From NCBI GenBank assembly GCA_023702235.1, contig JAMQCR010000001.1:806001-870000 (forward strand): a DNA stretch of 64,000 bases, given 5' to 3'. This document shows positions 50,496 to 59,790 of this stretch, in pieces. The position numbers and the translations under genes are program-made. The notes beneath the pieces are model-generated. The model searched no databases. It saw only the letters and a program-made list of their open reading frames with translations, and was not told the origin of the DNA. This DNA comes from Neobacillus pocheonensis. GTDB lineage: Bacteria > Bacillota > Bacilli > Bacillales > Cytobacillaceae. Each line of letters begins with the position of its first letter. The stretch's first letter is position 1.

Positions 50496-50745
50496 TTACT
50501 CGTCTGGGGGTCTTGTATATTTTTATAAAAATTCTTCAATTAAAAGAGTGCTAATGTAATAAGGTGTGAACACGTTTCAACGACCTGAGTAATTCCAGAA
50601 TAGGGCGCATTTCATAAATAATGAGATGTGCTTTTTAGTATTATTCGATAATAGGGAAAATAAAAACATATAATTGTATAAAAATATGCTATTGTGAATA
50701 ATTATACTATTTGTTTAAATATAAAATGTAAAGAGGAGGAGTAGA

Positions 50746-51383
50746 ATGTCTAATAAAGCTCTAATACAAAAAATAGAAGAATTATCAATGAATGCTTTTT
50801 ACCAGCACTTCAAACGCTAATGCATGCTGGATGGATATTACGTTTTTCTGAAGGATATACAAAAAGAGCAAATTCAATCAATCCTATTTATTCCTCAATT
50901 GAAGATTTTAAAAGGAAGATAGAGAATAATGAAAAATTGTATCGTGAAAGCAATTTAAGGGTTGTTTATAAAATGACACCACTAGTTGGTGGTTCAAGCA
51001 ATTTAGATAGCGTCCTAGAAAAGTCTGAATACACTCTTGAGGGTGAAACAAGTGTTCAATTATTGCCGATATTAGAAATTGATAAAACAATAGAAACAAA
51101 TGTTGTTATTTATAATAAGTTACATGAAAATTGGTTTCATAATTTTTGTATTTTAAACAATATAAGTGAAAACCACCAACTAACGTTAAAGAAAATGCTA
51201 GAAAATATTGTTCCTACCACTTGCTTTATTTTATTAATTGATGATGATTCAGTCGTAGCTTGTGGCCTAGGTGTTTTAGAAGATGAATACATAGGATTAT
51301 TTGATATTGTAACGCATGAAAATTATAGGAACAAAGGTTATGAAGCCAAATTAATTAGATATTTGATACAGTGGGGCTTTTGA
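50746..51383 (+). pseudogene. GNAT acetyltransferase, frame broken and C-terminally truncated
   Basis: Starts MSNKALIQKIEELSMNA at ATG 50746 (AGAGGAGGAG upstream), then shifts frame near 50805 to LPALQTLMHAGWILRFSEGY, a typical start of GNAT proteins with an N-terminal extension. The acetyl-CoA loop is partly kept (GLFDIVTHENYRNKGYEAKL, Gly normally found where Glu stands). The frame then ends at IQWGF. The usual final 40 or so residues, including the YxxxGF strand, are missing, so the enzyme is probably dead. Confidence 0.6.
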
Positions 51384-51565
51384 TCTTATCCCTGCTGATT
51401 GGTGTTATACTGCTTATTGAAGGAATCGTATTGATAATGAATTCGAGAGGGCTATCAAATGAGATGATAGAAGGGGATGCCCATCATTGGAAACGAAAGA
51501 ATATGTGGTTCGGTATTATTTTCGGTTGGAAATTAACTAATGAAAAGTACTGGAATTGTCCGTAA
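51371..51565 (+). CDS. Possible small membrane protein at the truncated GNAT end
   Basis: GTG 51371 would give 64 residues starting GLLILSLLIGVILLIEGIVL, one transmembrane helix, then a charged tail. It overlaps the acetyltransferase end and the AbrB-like start. Lack of a clear ribosome binding site and the overlap make it doubtful; it may be the tail of another gene joined by recombination. Confidence 0.3.
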   Translation: MGLLILSLLIGVILLIEGIVLIMNSRGLSNEMIEGDAHHWKRKNMWFGIIFGWKLTNEKYWNCP

Positions 51566-51824
51566 AGTTGATGAATTAGGAAGAATTGTTATACCGATTG
51601 AGCTACGAAGAGCCCTAGAAATCGATCTGAAAGATCCTGTAGAAATTTTTGTTGAGGGAGAACAAATTATTTTGAAGAAATATAGTCCTAATAATGCCTG
51701 CGTCTTGACTGTTGAAGTTTCTGATAATAATCTAACTCTTGCTGAGAGTAAATTAATCCTTTCTCGCGAAGGTGCAGAAAAATTAATACAAGAGATTCAA
51801 CAATCATTTGAATTAGCGAAATAA
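51540..51824 (+). CDS. AbrB family transition-state regulator
   Basis: A 94-residue SpoVT/AbrB-type DNA-binding protein. The N-terminal swapped-hairpin domain MKSTGIVRKVDELGRIVIPI and ELRRALEIDLKDPVEIFVEG is canonical. The C-terminal part ends LIQEIQQSFELAK and lacks the usual Cys-containing AbrB core, closer to Abh-like paralogues. No ribosome binding site is obvious, so expression from here is uncertain. Confidence 0.85.
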   Translation: MKSTGIVRKVDELGRIVIPIELRRALEIDLKDPVEIFVEGEQIILKKYSPNNACVLTVEVSDNNLTLAESKLILSREGAEKLIQEIQQSFELAK

Positions 51825-51829
51825 TGAAG

Positions 51830-51864
51830 AACTCCAATCCTGGAAAGGGTATTGGAGTTTTTTA
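51830..51864 (+). terminator. Terminator after the AbrB-like gene
   Basis: AACTCCAAT/ATTGGAGTTTTTT hairpin. Confidence 0.85.
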
Positions 51865-52025
51865 CTTGAATTGGAATTTTAAGTGCCCCTATTATACAAT
51901 AAATTTACATATTTTTGTTGTTTTTACGAAAAGAGGTTGATATAACAATATTTCTATATTATCAAAAATCACTACTATGATATGCTTATTGTAACATTAT
52001 ATGGTAAAGGGTGGTGTAATTCACC

Positions 52026-52592
52026 ATGAGAATAGCATATGTCAAAGCAAGCATAGATCAACAAGAACTTTTCAAACAGCTTGAAGTGCTAAAGAAGGCA
52101 GGATATGAAATGCTAATACAAGAGAAGTATACTAGTGCTAAGAAGAGCAGGAAAGGTATACAGAAACTAATGGATAATGTCAGACAAGGTGATACTGTCA
52201 TTGTAGAATCCTTATCTAGACTTGGCAAAAGTATCTTAGACATTTACAACACTGTTGAGGAACTATGTAAGATGGATGTTATTGTTATCTCATTAAAGGA
52301 GAATATGGACACTGCTACACCAACAGGAAAAGCAATGCTTGATGTGATGTTTATGATTGAACAGATTGAAAGAGACTTAATTGCAAGCAGGGTTAAGGAA
52401 GGTAAAGAAAGTGCTAAGAGGAGAGGTAATAGGAGTGGCAGACCTTTACTTGATAATGAAAAGATAGAGAGTGCACTGAGATTATATGACAGTGGTAAAT
52501 GGACAATCAAAGATATTATTAAGATGACAGGAATTGGTCAAGGAAGTTTATATAGAGCAATTAAAAAAAGGAATTCTGAGCAAAACAATTAA
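52026..52592 (+). CDS. Serine recombinase (resolvase/invertase family)
   Basis: A 188-residue small serine recombinase. The catalytic Ser is in IAYVKASIDQQE, the Arg-rich active site in VESLSRLGKSILD, the E helix at MLDVMFMIEQIERDLIASRV and KEGKESAKRRGNRSGRP, and the C-terminal helix-turn-helix in KWTIKDIIKMTGIGQGSLYR. All key residues look intact. Heavy use of AGG/AGA Arg codons differs from neighbouring housekeeping genes, suggesting transfer. Could be a transposon resolvase or an invertase; no transposase for it is present. Confidence 0.88.
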   Translation: MRIAYVKASIDQQELFKQLEVLKKAGYEMLIQEKYTSAKKSRKGIQKLMDNVRQGDTVIVESLSRLGKSILDIYNTVEELCKMDVIVISLKENMDTATPTGKAMLDVMFMIEQIERDLIASRVKEGKESAKRRGNRSGRPLLDNEKIESALRLYDSGKWTIKDIIKMTGIGQGSLYRAIKKRNSEQNN

Positions 52593-52793
52593 GAATAATT
52601 TTACAATCTTACAATTTATTACACTATTGATTAGCAGAATTAATAAGGCCATCTCTAGTTTTTTTGAGTCGACTGAAAAAAACTATTGAACTAAAAGCCT
52701 TTTTTAGTAAGGGGCAGGTAGTCTTTCCGTATCCTGAGAATTAGGTAACTCCTTCAACCTAAATAGTGCATTAGTAAAAATGGAGGCTTAATA

Positions 52794-52880
52794 ATGCTCT
52801 TTAACTTGTTTTTTATTTATTTTTCTATAGTTACTATCGTTTTATATGGAGGAATTTTTACCGATATAGAGCATACTTAA
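52794..52880 (+). CDS. Possible 28-residue membrane peptide
   Basis: ATG 52794 after TGGAGGC at good spacing encodes MLFNLFFIYFSIVTIVLYGG and a short polar tail. One transmembrane helix. It overlaps the end of the decayed resolvase on the other strand. No homologue recognised. Confidence 0.35.
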   Translation: MLFNLFFIYFSIVTIVLYGGIFTDIEHT

Positions 52881-53268
52881 TCTTTTCCTCATCAGCTTTT
52901 GTCCTCTAGGAAGTTTGCCTCGTTTTTTTGCAGCTAAAACGCCTTCCTTTGTCCGTTCAGAGGTGAGATCTCGCTCAAACTGTGCAATCCCAGCAAAAAT
53001 GGTAAACAACATTTTTCCATGTTTTGTTGTTGTATCCAGCCAAGACTCCTTTAAACTTTTTAAATGCGCTCCTTTTTGTGAAATTAGCTCTGTAATCTCA
53101 ATCAGATCTTCCGTTCGAAGAAATTCATACGGTTAATTCCGGACGATCCCGTTCGGTACCAGTCATTTTTTCAAAAAAGATACGTTCGCATCTGAAATCT
53201 TCAAGCTGTTTCTTTTGGCGATCTAAATTTTGTTCAATTGTGGAAACGCGCATGTAACCAAATGTCAT
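52858..53268 (-). pseudogene. Decayed serine resolvase
   Basis: Minus-strand remnant of a second small serine recombinase. The N-terminus MTFGYMRVSTIEQNLDRQKK keeps the catalytic Ser, and ERIFFEKMTGTERDRPEL follows; then a stop and a deletion remove the loop with the active-site arginines. A shifted frame resumes RTEDLIEITELISQKGAHLK and IFAGIAQFERDLTSERTKEG, with another shift near 52905 before ADEEKIKYAL. The C-terminal helix-turn-helix is absent. GGTGAGG precedes ATG 53268. Confidence 0.8.
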
Positions 53269-53999
53269 TTCATCCTCACCTTCCTACATTATTGACCAAA
53301 AATATCAAATAATTAATATTGTTACAAAATATTTTGTTGCATATTTTTGTTACGTAATTTATGAGAGATTGGTAGACAGAATATTTGTTTTTACACCGCG
53401 TACCAGAAACGAACGTTATTGTTACGGTAATTGCATAGAAAAGTCTACTTTATAAAAAGTAGCGATTAATTTTTGATATTAACTGTTTTATGATAATAAA
53501 GTTAAAAACTCCAGTCATCGTATTCAACAATCGGCCATTTAATTGAATAAGACTTCCATACGAAGCTGGCGATAGGACCAGCCCTCCTCTAACTTTAAAC
53601 GTACTACTTCTCGGTTTAGTTCTTCTGTATATGTATATGTAGAAAGCAAATAAAACAGCTTAAAGACCAAATTCAAGGCCTAGAGGAGCAAATAGAAGCG
53701 CTCCGGAACCTACACCAACTTGGGTTTGAATAATGAAAAATAAAAGCTGCTTATCCAAAATTGTGTTTTTGTTTACGGTCATCATATATTCATCCTTTTG
53801 ATGATGATTGTTGTTTCATTTTTTTTGGATGCAGATCCTAGGGTCGTGTGTTTAATGCCTAAATTGGCAAACTTTGTAATTACCATTTAACATAAAGAGA
53901 GAGTTAATACTTTAATGCTATACACTCAGCATCTACTATCCATAAGTTCATATGATTTATCATCGCTATCCTCTTTTCACTCTATCTCTTCTTGCTCAA
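53269..53999. other. Stretch of gene debris
   Basis: No intact gene. At about 53640-53732 a plus-strand frame encodes a short coiled coil (QIKQLKDQIQGLEEQIEAL, then LHQLGFE-stop) that looks like the tail of a lost gene. Confidence 0.4.
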
Positions 54000-54179
54000 T
54001 TAGAGATAACTTCTATATTGATACCAAGATAGCCATCCAACTAGTATTAACTATAGAGCATACCAGTATGTATCCCAATGTAAATATATTAAAAATACGA
54101 TTCCTAGAGCTAAACATAGTAAGGATTGAATACGGCATACGACTTTAACAATCTGACCCGTTGCCATTTCCCAATGCAT
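54000..54179 (-). pseudogene. Two-helix membrane protein with in-frame TAG
   Basis: From ATG 54179, preceded by GAGGAGG, the frame encodes HWEMATGQIVKVVCRIQSLL and CLALGIVFLIYLHWDTYWYAL, then a TAG at 54051-54053, then LILVGWLSWYQYRSYL and TAA. Read through, it is a 59-residue helical hairpin. Either a 42-residue peptide is made or the gene is inactivated. No family recognised. Confidence 0.4.
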
Positions 54180-54564
54180 ATTCCGTTCCTCCTCTATATT
54201 TAAAATAAAGAAAGCCAGTAATAATGCTGGGTTATTCTTTACAGAGTTTCAATATCAAACAGGGAAACTATCTTACAATTCATTTTTATACTTTTGGTAT
54301 TTTTTATCGTGTAAGTAAGGGATAAACGTCCCAAAAAGTAAAGTTTTTATAATTGCAGTATTTACCAAAATAAAAGAATGTTACGTTCTTCAACTGTTTA
54401 AAGGGACTTTTTCAGTTCCCTCCTTAACAGTCGGGATTGTCTTTTGGAATACGTATCGTACTATGGGAGTTCTTAATGATGATGATGCGAAACCATAAGC
54501 GAACAAAAAGCAAATCGTTGGCATACTCTGTATAAACCCATCAAAAAGTAAAGGATGTTTTTTA
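54180..54564. other. Stretch without recognised genes
   Basis: AT-rich, no convincing coding frame; leads into the GerPF-like gene. An antisense open frame spanning 54390-54671 has no ribosome binding site. Confidence 0.45.
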
Positions 54565-54786
54565 ATGCCGGCATTTACAGGTCCTGTTACAATAATAAAT
54601 GTAGGTGTAGCAGCTATCATCGAGTTTGGAGATTCAGTTTTTATTTCTCCTAAATTTGCTACCAAAACCAACGTCGGTTCAGGGTCTTCAAATACAGGGA
54701 CTCAAATCATAGTTAATAGTGGATTTAGTTCAACTGATGCTGTACAATCAGCTTTAAATGACCAACCAATAGTTCGGGATAACTAA
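54565..54786 (+). CDS. GerPA/GerPF family spore germination protein
   Basis: A 73-residue protein matching the GerPA/GerPF family, which belongs to the spore-coat proteins that let germinants through. Diagnostic elements are the MPAFTGPVTIINVG start, FGDSVFISPK, the Gly/Ser-rich GSGSSNTG, and the ending DQPIVRDN. No upstream Shine-Dalgarno of the strong type is obvious. In most Bacillus it is found in the six-gene gerP operon; here it stands alone among gene debris. Confidence 0.82.
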   Translation: MPAFTGPVTIINVGVAAIIEFGDSVFISPKFATKTNVGSGSSNTGTQIIVNSGFSSTDAVQSALNDQPIVRDN

Positions 54787-55263
54787 TTGGTCTCGCTTTA
54801 ATCACTGGGTGATGAGTTGTTGTAAATGCTATATTAGGACAAAGAGATTTACAAAAGTAGCTAACCAGTTTAATATCTTATTCAGCAAACAGGTGCGTTA
54901 GTACAATAGCATAACTTCATAGGTTTCATAAAAAATTAGTGATTAAACAATATCTCACTTTGTAACAATTATAAATTTTTATAAACATACTGCCAAAGTA
55001 TAAATAAATTAAATGCCAGAAACATTTCAGAATGAGTCTCTTTTAACGGAGACTTTTTATTTGTCTTTTTATATTCCCAATTGGGACCCTAAGTAATCCA
55101 GGGTTTCCCTTTAATAAGTTCCCAAACAAACAACACTTTGTTTTGAAAAAATGTTGAAAGATATCTAGGCTTTGTGCAGAGTAACAGCGTCAACTCATTT
55201 TCGTTGTCAGTAATAGGACAAACTTTCTTGTTCATATTCTGACAGTTTGGAGAGTGGGGCAAC
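54787..55263. other. Stretch without recognised genes
   Basis: No convincing coding frame on either strand. Confidence 0.45.
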
Positions 55264-55413
55264 GTGAGAAAAACAAGTGAGGAATTTCTGAAGGGGAGAA
55301 AGCTCACTAGGGAGACAAGAGTTGAGGGATTCGGAGAGGTTCGAGTTTATGGGGAGCTTGACTTAGAGAGACTAGCCAAGCGCTTATTGAAAAGTAAATC
55401 AATTGAGGGATAA
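55264..55413 (+). CDS. Possible 49-residue basic protein
   Basis: GTG 55264 opens VRKTSEEFLKGRKLTRETRV, then EGFGEVRVYGELDLERLAKR. Charge pattern and predicted helix-strand-helix make it protein-like and the upstream GGAGAGTGGGG could act as ribosome binding site. Family not recognised; similar short proteins occur in phage and plasmid regions. Confidence 0.4.
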   Translation: MRKTSEEFLKGRKLTRETRVEGFGEVRVYGELDLERLAKRLLKSKSIEG

Positions 55414-55491
55414 CACGGAGGGAGAGAGTTTCAATTCACTTGGAACAGAAAAAAAACTGCTAGGTAAAAGGTGCGGTGAACCTTTGTCCTT

Positions 55492-55585
55492 CATAGCAAT
55501 TCCGACTGCACCGATTCCAGTGAGACTACTTTAATATCTTCAATTTTTTTCTTCGTGATTCTTAACGCATTTAAAAATCATGCAA
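55492..55585 (-). pseudogene. Scrap of a second malic enzyme gene
   Basis: The minus strand encodes NALRITKKKIEDIKVV and, one frame over, LTGIGAVGIAMKD, matching the NAD-binding region of the malic enzyme encoded 2.8 kb away (NALRITKKKIEDIKVVFTG). The DNA is clearly similar but diverged. Nothing else of the gene remains. Confidence 0.75.
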
Positions 55586-55611
55586 GAAGGCCAACGGACA
55601 AAACAGGGAAA

Positions 55612-55655
55612 ATAAAAAACTCAAAAGAGTCGCCATTCAACGACCTTTTGAGTCA
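55612..55655 (-). terminator. Terminator of the permease gene (minus strand)
   Basis: ACTCAAAAG/CTTTTGAGT extended hairpin with a T run on the minus strand, 40 bases after the permease stop. Confidence 0.8.
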
Positions 55656-55696
55656 GCTTCAACTGCGGTCAAAAAATTCGACTAGAAAAACGTTCA

Positions 55697-57353
55697 TTAT
55701 ATAGCATTTTTCTTATCCGATTGAGATGCTATTTTGTTCTCTGTTGATCTCAAGTCGTCGTTTACTTTCTGTCCTTGTTCCAAATATTCTGTTTGGAATC
55801 CACTCTTTATTGCCCAACTATAAAACACAAGAGATAAACATGTAATTAAGACCATATCCCAACCAAATGGAATTACGTTTATTCCACCAAACTTTTCACT
55901 TCCTAAGTATGAAATAGTCATCATACATAATAAGTAAACAACCATCCAAAGCCCTGCTGAAAAGTTTTGACGGAATCCCTTCCATTTTATTTTTGCTTGA
56001 TAATAGAAATAAATAGGAAGACCAATCATAATGATAAAAAATACTTCTCCGGTCAGTGGCATCTCGCCCAATATAGAACTAAAGAAGCAAAAACAAATCC
56101 AAGTGGTGAAATAATACTTAATCCTTTTAGACGTAATGGTCGGTACAAGTCTGCTCCTGTTCGTCTTAATGACATAACAGTAACTGGACCTGTAATATAA
56201 GAGATCAATGTTGCAACCGAAATAACCTCTGCTAATATTCCCCAACCTCTAAATAGGAATAAAAATAAGAAAGATACACCTAGATTTAAAAACATAGCTT
56301 GACGCGGTATGCCATAAAGAGGATGTAATTTTCCAAACACGCTTGGTAAATATTTGTTCTGTTCCATTCCATAAATCATTCGTGAAGTTGTTGCGGTGTA
56401 AGTAATACCTGTCCCAGAAGGAGAAATAAAAGCATCAGAGTAAAGAATAATAACTAACCAGTTTATGCCTAAAGCAATGGCTAGGTCGGCAAACGGCGAA
56501 TTGAAATTTAAATGATGCCATCCGTTTACAATCATAGACGGATTAACGGCTCCAATAAAAGCAATCTGCAACAATACATAGATAACTGTTGCAATTAAAA
56601 TTGAACCAATTACCGCAATGGGGATAGAACGTCCAGGATTTTTTGCCTCACCCGCCATATTAATCGGACTTTGAAAACCGTTGAAAGCAAAGATAATACC
56701 AGAAGTCGCTACAGCCGTAAGTACACTGGCCACCCATTAGGTACTATGGTTCCTGTAGACGTAAAATTAGATGCATGAAAACCAACAAATAAAAGTGATC
56801 CAATCGTAAGTCCAGGTATAATAATTTTAAAGACAGTAATAAATGAATTAGCTTTTGAAAACAAACCAACTGTCCAGTAATTTAATAAAAAGTAAATGAT
56901 TAGTAAGCCAGAGGCAATTGCTAAACCTCCCCCAGTAAGACTCCCATTTACTACTAAACTATGTGTCCACTGTGCCCATTGCCATGGCCATGAACTCATA
57001 TATTGAACGGATGCAACTGCCTCAACTGGAATGACAGAAACGATGGCAATCCAATTTGCCCAAGCAGCAAGAAATCCTACAAAAGAACCATAAGAGTATT
57101 GCGTATATTTGACCATTCCCCCAGCTTCAGGAAACATAGAGCCTAATTCACTATAAGAAAGTGCAATAAATGAAATGACAATCATACCAATAATCCAAGA
57201 GATAATGGCAGCTGGTCCAGCTATTTGTGCAGCTCTCCAAGCTCCGAATAACCAACCAGATCCAATAATAGATCCGAGCCCTACCATAGTCAACGAAAAA
57301 GTCCCTAACCTTCGATGCAAATTATTCACTTGTTTTGCCCCTAGTTTGTCCAA
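55697..57353 (-). CDS. APC-family amino acid permease, YveA-like (frame broken twice)
   Basis: Amino acid-polyamine-organocation transporter with about 12-14 membrane spans. The N-terminal piece has VGLGSIIGSGWLFGAWRAAQ and the conserved SYSELGSMFPEAGGMVKYTQ. The middle piece has FAFNGFQSPINMAGEAKNPG and TATTSRMIYGMEQNKYLPSV. The C-terminal piece follows a break near 56060 (after FASLVLYWA); an earlier break lies near 56735. TTG 57353 has GGAGG eight bases upstream. Corrected length about 550. The overall look is that of the aspartate-proton symporter YveA, and the location beside asparaginase and malic enzyme supports acidic amino acid uptake, but specificity is inferred. Confidence 0.85.
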
Positions 57354-57764
57354 ATGTAATTCCTCCGTTTAAAGTGATTAACAAGATTAAAACAATATAA
57401 AGCGTATACAAAAATTCCCTCAATAGAACATAATTTTTGCTTCCTCCAAAACTGATTAAGTTCCTTTTTCTAGATTAATAGTTTCAGTATGGAAAAGCAT
57501 CATTCCATTTGACGAAAGCAATGGTTCCACTTTTTTAAGAAATAAAACTTTCTTAACATAACACCTCCATCATAAAGAAAAATATATTTTATTCGCGTTA
57601 TGCGTACTTTCTGAATAAATTATAGATTGAATTTAGTAAAAAATCAATATTTGTACTCCTTTCGCGAACTTTTTGTTCTATTTCATCCACCTTTTATTAT
57701 TTGTCATAAAAAAACGCCTGGTCCTAATCAAGCCGGACCAAGCACTTTTTAAATAATGATTATT
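57354..57764. other. Intergenic region between permease and malic enzyme
   Basis: Carries the malic enzyme terminator on the minus strand and the permease promoter region; no gene seen. Confidence 0.5.
57708..57751 (-). terminator. Terminator of the malic enzyme gene (minus strand)
   Basis: GCCTGGTCC/GGACCAAGC stem with a long T run on the minus strand, 15 bases after the stop. Confidence 0.85.
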
Positions 57765-59194
57765 TTACTCACGCGGTTCTTTCCGTGCAGCTCCTGTACG
57801 TTTCGCTGCTTTGACCACAGCAGCACGTACATGTTCTACTACCTTATCATTAAACACACTTGGAATGATATAGGACTCACTTAGTTCTTCATCCGAGACA
57901 ACGGATGCGATTGCTTTAGCAGCTGCTAATTTCATTTCCTCGTTAATTTCAGTTGCACGGCAATCGAGTGCACCGCGGAAAATTCCAGGAAAACAAAGCA
58001 CGTTATTGATTTGATTTGGATAGTCGGACCTGCCAGTTGCCATTACCCTAACATAGGGCTCAGCTAATTCCGGGTCAATTTCCGGCATAGGGTTCGCCAT
58101 CGCAAATACGATTGGATCTTTGGCCATTGTCTTTATATCTTGGACCGTTAATATCCCGGGAGCGGATACACCAATAAATACGTCCGCTCCAACAATTACT
58201 TCGGATAAAGTTCCTTTTAAGTTGTCTGGATTTGTCAACTTAGCATATTCATTCCAATGCTTATTTTCATATTGGACATCACGATGAATGGCTCCCTGCT
58301 TGTCCACCCCAATAATGTTACGAACTCCGGCTGATAAAAGTATTTTTGTACAAGAAATTCCTGCCGCACCAATGCCAGTGAAAACCACTTTAATATCTTC
58401 AATCTTCTTTTTCGTAATTCTCAGTGCGTTTAAAAGTCCTGCTAAAAAAACAACCGCTGTTCCATGCTGGTCGTCATGGAATACAGGAATATCAAGCTCC
58501 TCTTTTAGTCTCTTTTCAATTTCAAAGCACCTTGGCGCTGAGATATCTTCTAAATTGATTCCTCCAAATGCCGGGGCTATTGCTTTAATCGTACGAATAA
58601 TTTCTTCTGTATCCTGAGTGTCAAGACAGACAGGAAAGGAATCAATATTTGCCAGCTGCTTAAAGAGCATTGATTTTCCTTCCATTACAGGCATAGCAGC
58701 AAACGGCCGATATTCCCGAGACCAAGAACAGCGGTCCCATCGGAGATTACAGCAACTGTGTTCCGCTTAATTGTTAATGAATAAGCTTTTTCTGATTCCT
58801 CAGCAATAGCTGTACAAACATTTGCTACACCAGGTGTATACACCCTTGCCAAATCCTCCCGGCTCTTAATCTTGCTTTTTAGCGCAGTCTCAATTTTTCC
58901 GCCAATATGCATAAGAAAAGTTCGGTCTGAAATTTGCAATACCTTGACACCTTTCAGCTTTGGAAGCAGCTCTCCAATAAGTTCACTTTGTTTTACTCCA
59001 TGAACATTCACCGTGATATCACGAATCGATTGGGTTTTACTTGAGGAAATTACATCCACCCCGATAATATCTCCGCCTGCAGCGCTTATACAATTCACAA
59101 TTTCAGCAAATGAAAAAACCTCTAAATCTAATTGTAGACGCATAATAATATGTGTGCTTTTACCTGTTTCGATTGCCAATTCTATTACCTCCAC
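57765..59194 (-). CDS. NAD(P)-dependent malic enzyme with N-terminal ACT domain (frame broken)
   Basis: Oxidative decarboxylation of malate to pyruvate. Residues 1-85 form an ACT domain (THIIMRLQLDLEVFSFAEIV). The malic domain has ARVYTPGVANVC (Tyr), SDGTAVLGLGNIG, the metal-binding CLDTQDTEEI and FHDDQHGTAVV; the nucleotide-binding domain has VFTGIGAAGIS. The frame breaks near 58690, between GLGNIG and PVMEGKSMLF. About 476 residues. The ACT domain and the linkage to ans genes recall B. subtilis MleA (YqkJ); YtsJ-like function is possible. Confidence 0.9.
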
Positions 59195-59283
59195 TATTGT
59201 TATAGCATAATATAAATGCTTTTATAGATATGGAAATGCATACATAATCTCGTTCAAGCCCAATTTTGAAAGTGCACCTTCCA

Positions 59284-59630
59284 TTACTTGCTTAAAATTC
59301 TTTTCATCCTCACAAAGGCGACAAAATCGATTATTTCATCCGCTGATAAAGGTTCTTCGTCTATTGAGAAGCCGTGATCAGGAATTTTTATTAGGTTTGT
59401 AGTCTTTATGGGATCCTGGTCTTCTTTTGTTCTTCCTAATATAAAATCAACAGTTGTATCAAATAAATCTGCAATTTGTGATAACGCACGGAGGGATGGT
59501 TCACGGTACCCAGATTCATACCCCGCATAAGTGCTTTTTGCTATCCCAAGTTGATCCGCAGTATCTTGTAAGGACCATTTTCTTTTTTTCTCAATATAGA
59601 TAAAGGTTTCAGCATGCTCTCAAACTCCAT
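59284..59630 (-). CDS. ansR: XRE-family repressor AnsR (frame broken after the start)
   Basis: About 115-residue helix-turn-helix regulator. From ATG 59630 (MEFESM) the frame must shift by one base near 59611 to reach FIYIEKKRKWSLQDTADQLG, then IAKSTYAGYESGYREPSLRA and ALSQIADLFDTTVDFILGRT, nearly identical in pattern to B. subtilis AnsR. The C-terminus ends VRMKRILSK. AnsR represses the asparaginase operon until aspartate or asparagine is present. It is divergent from ansA, from which it is 160 bases away. Confidence 0.82.
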
Positions 59631-59790
59631 TTATTAAAATATTGACCTCATTTTAACATAGTAAAATAGACTATACCAGAAAAAAGTACGCGAAACGAAT
59701 ACGATATCTTGATTTTTTATAATTTAGTTCTATAATAGCTAATATAAATACGCAATTCGCAAACAAAACACTAGCTATGGAGGTGTGCTT

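Noticed and set aside
53915..54148. Plus-strand 77-residue Ser/Ile-rich frame
   Set aside because: Composition is typical of antisense reading, and the opposite strand has a ribosome binding site and hydrophobic coding pattern.
54390..54671. Minus-strand 93-residue frame
   Set aside because: Antisense to the GerPF-like gene, which has clear family motifs; no ribosome binding site.
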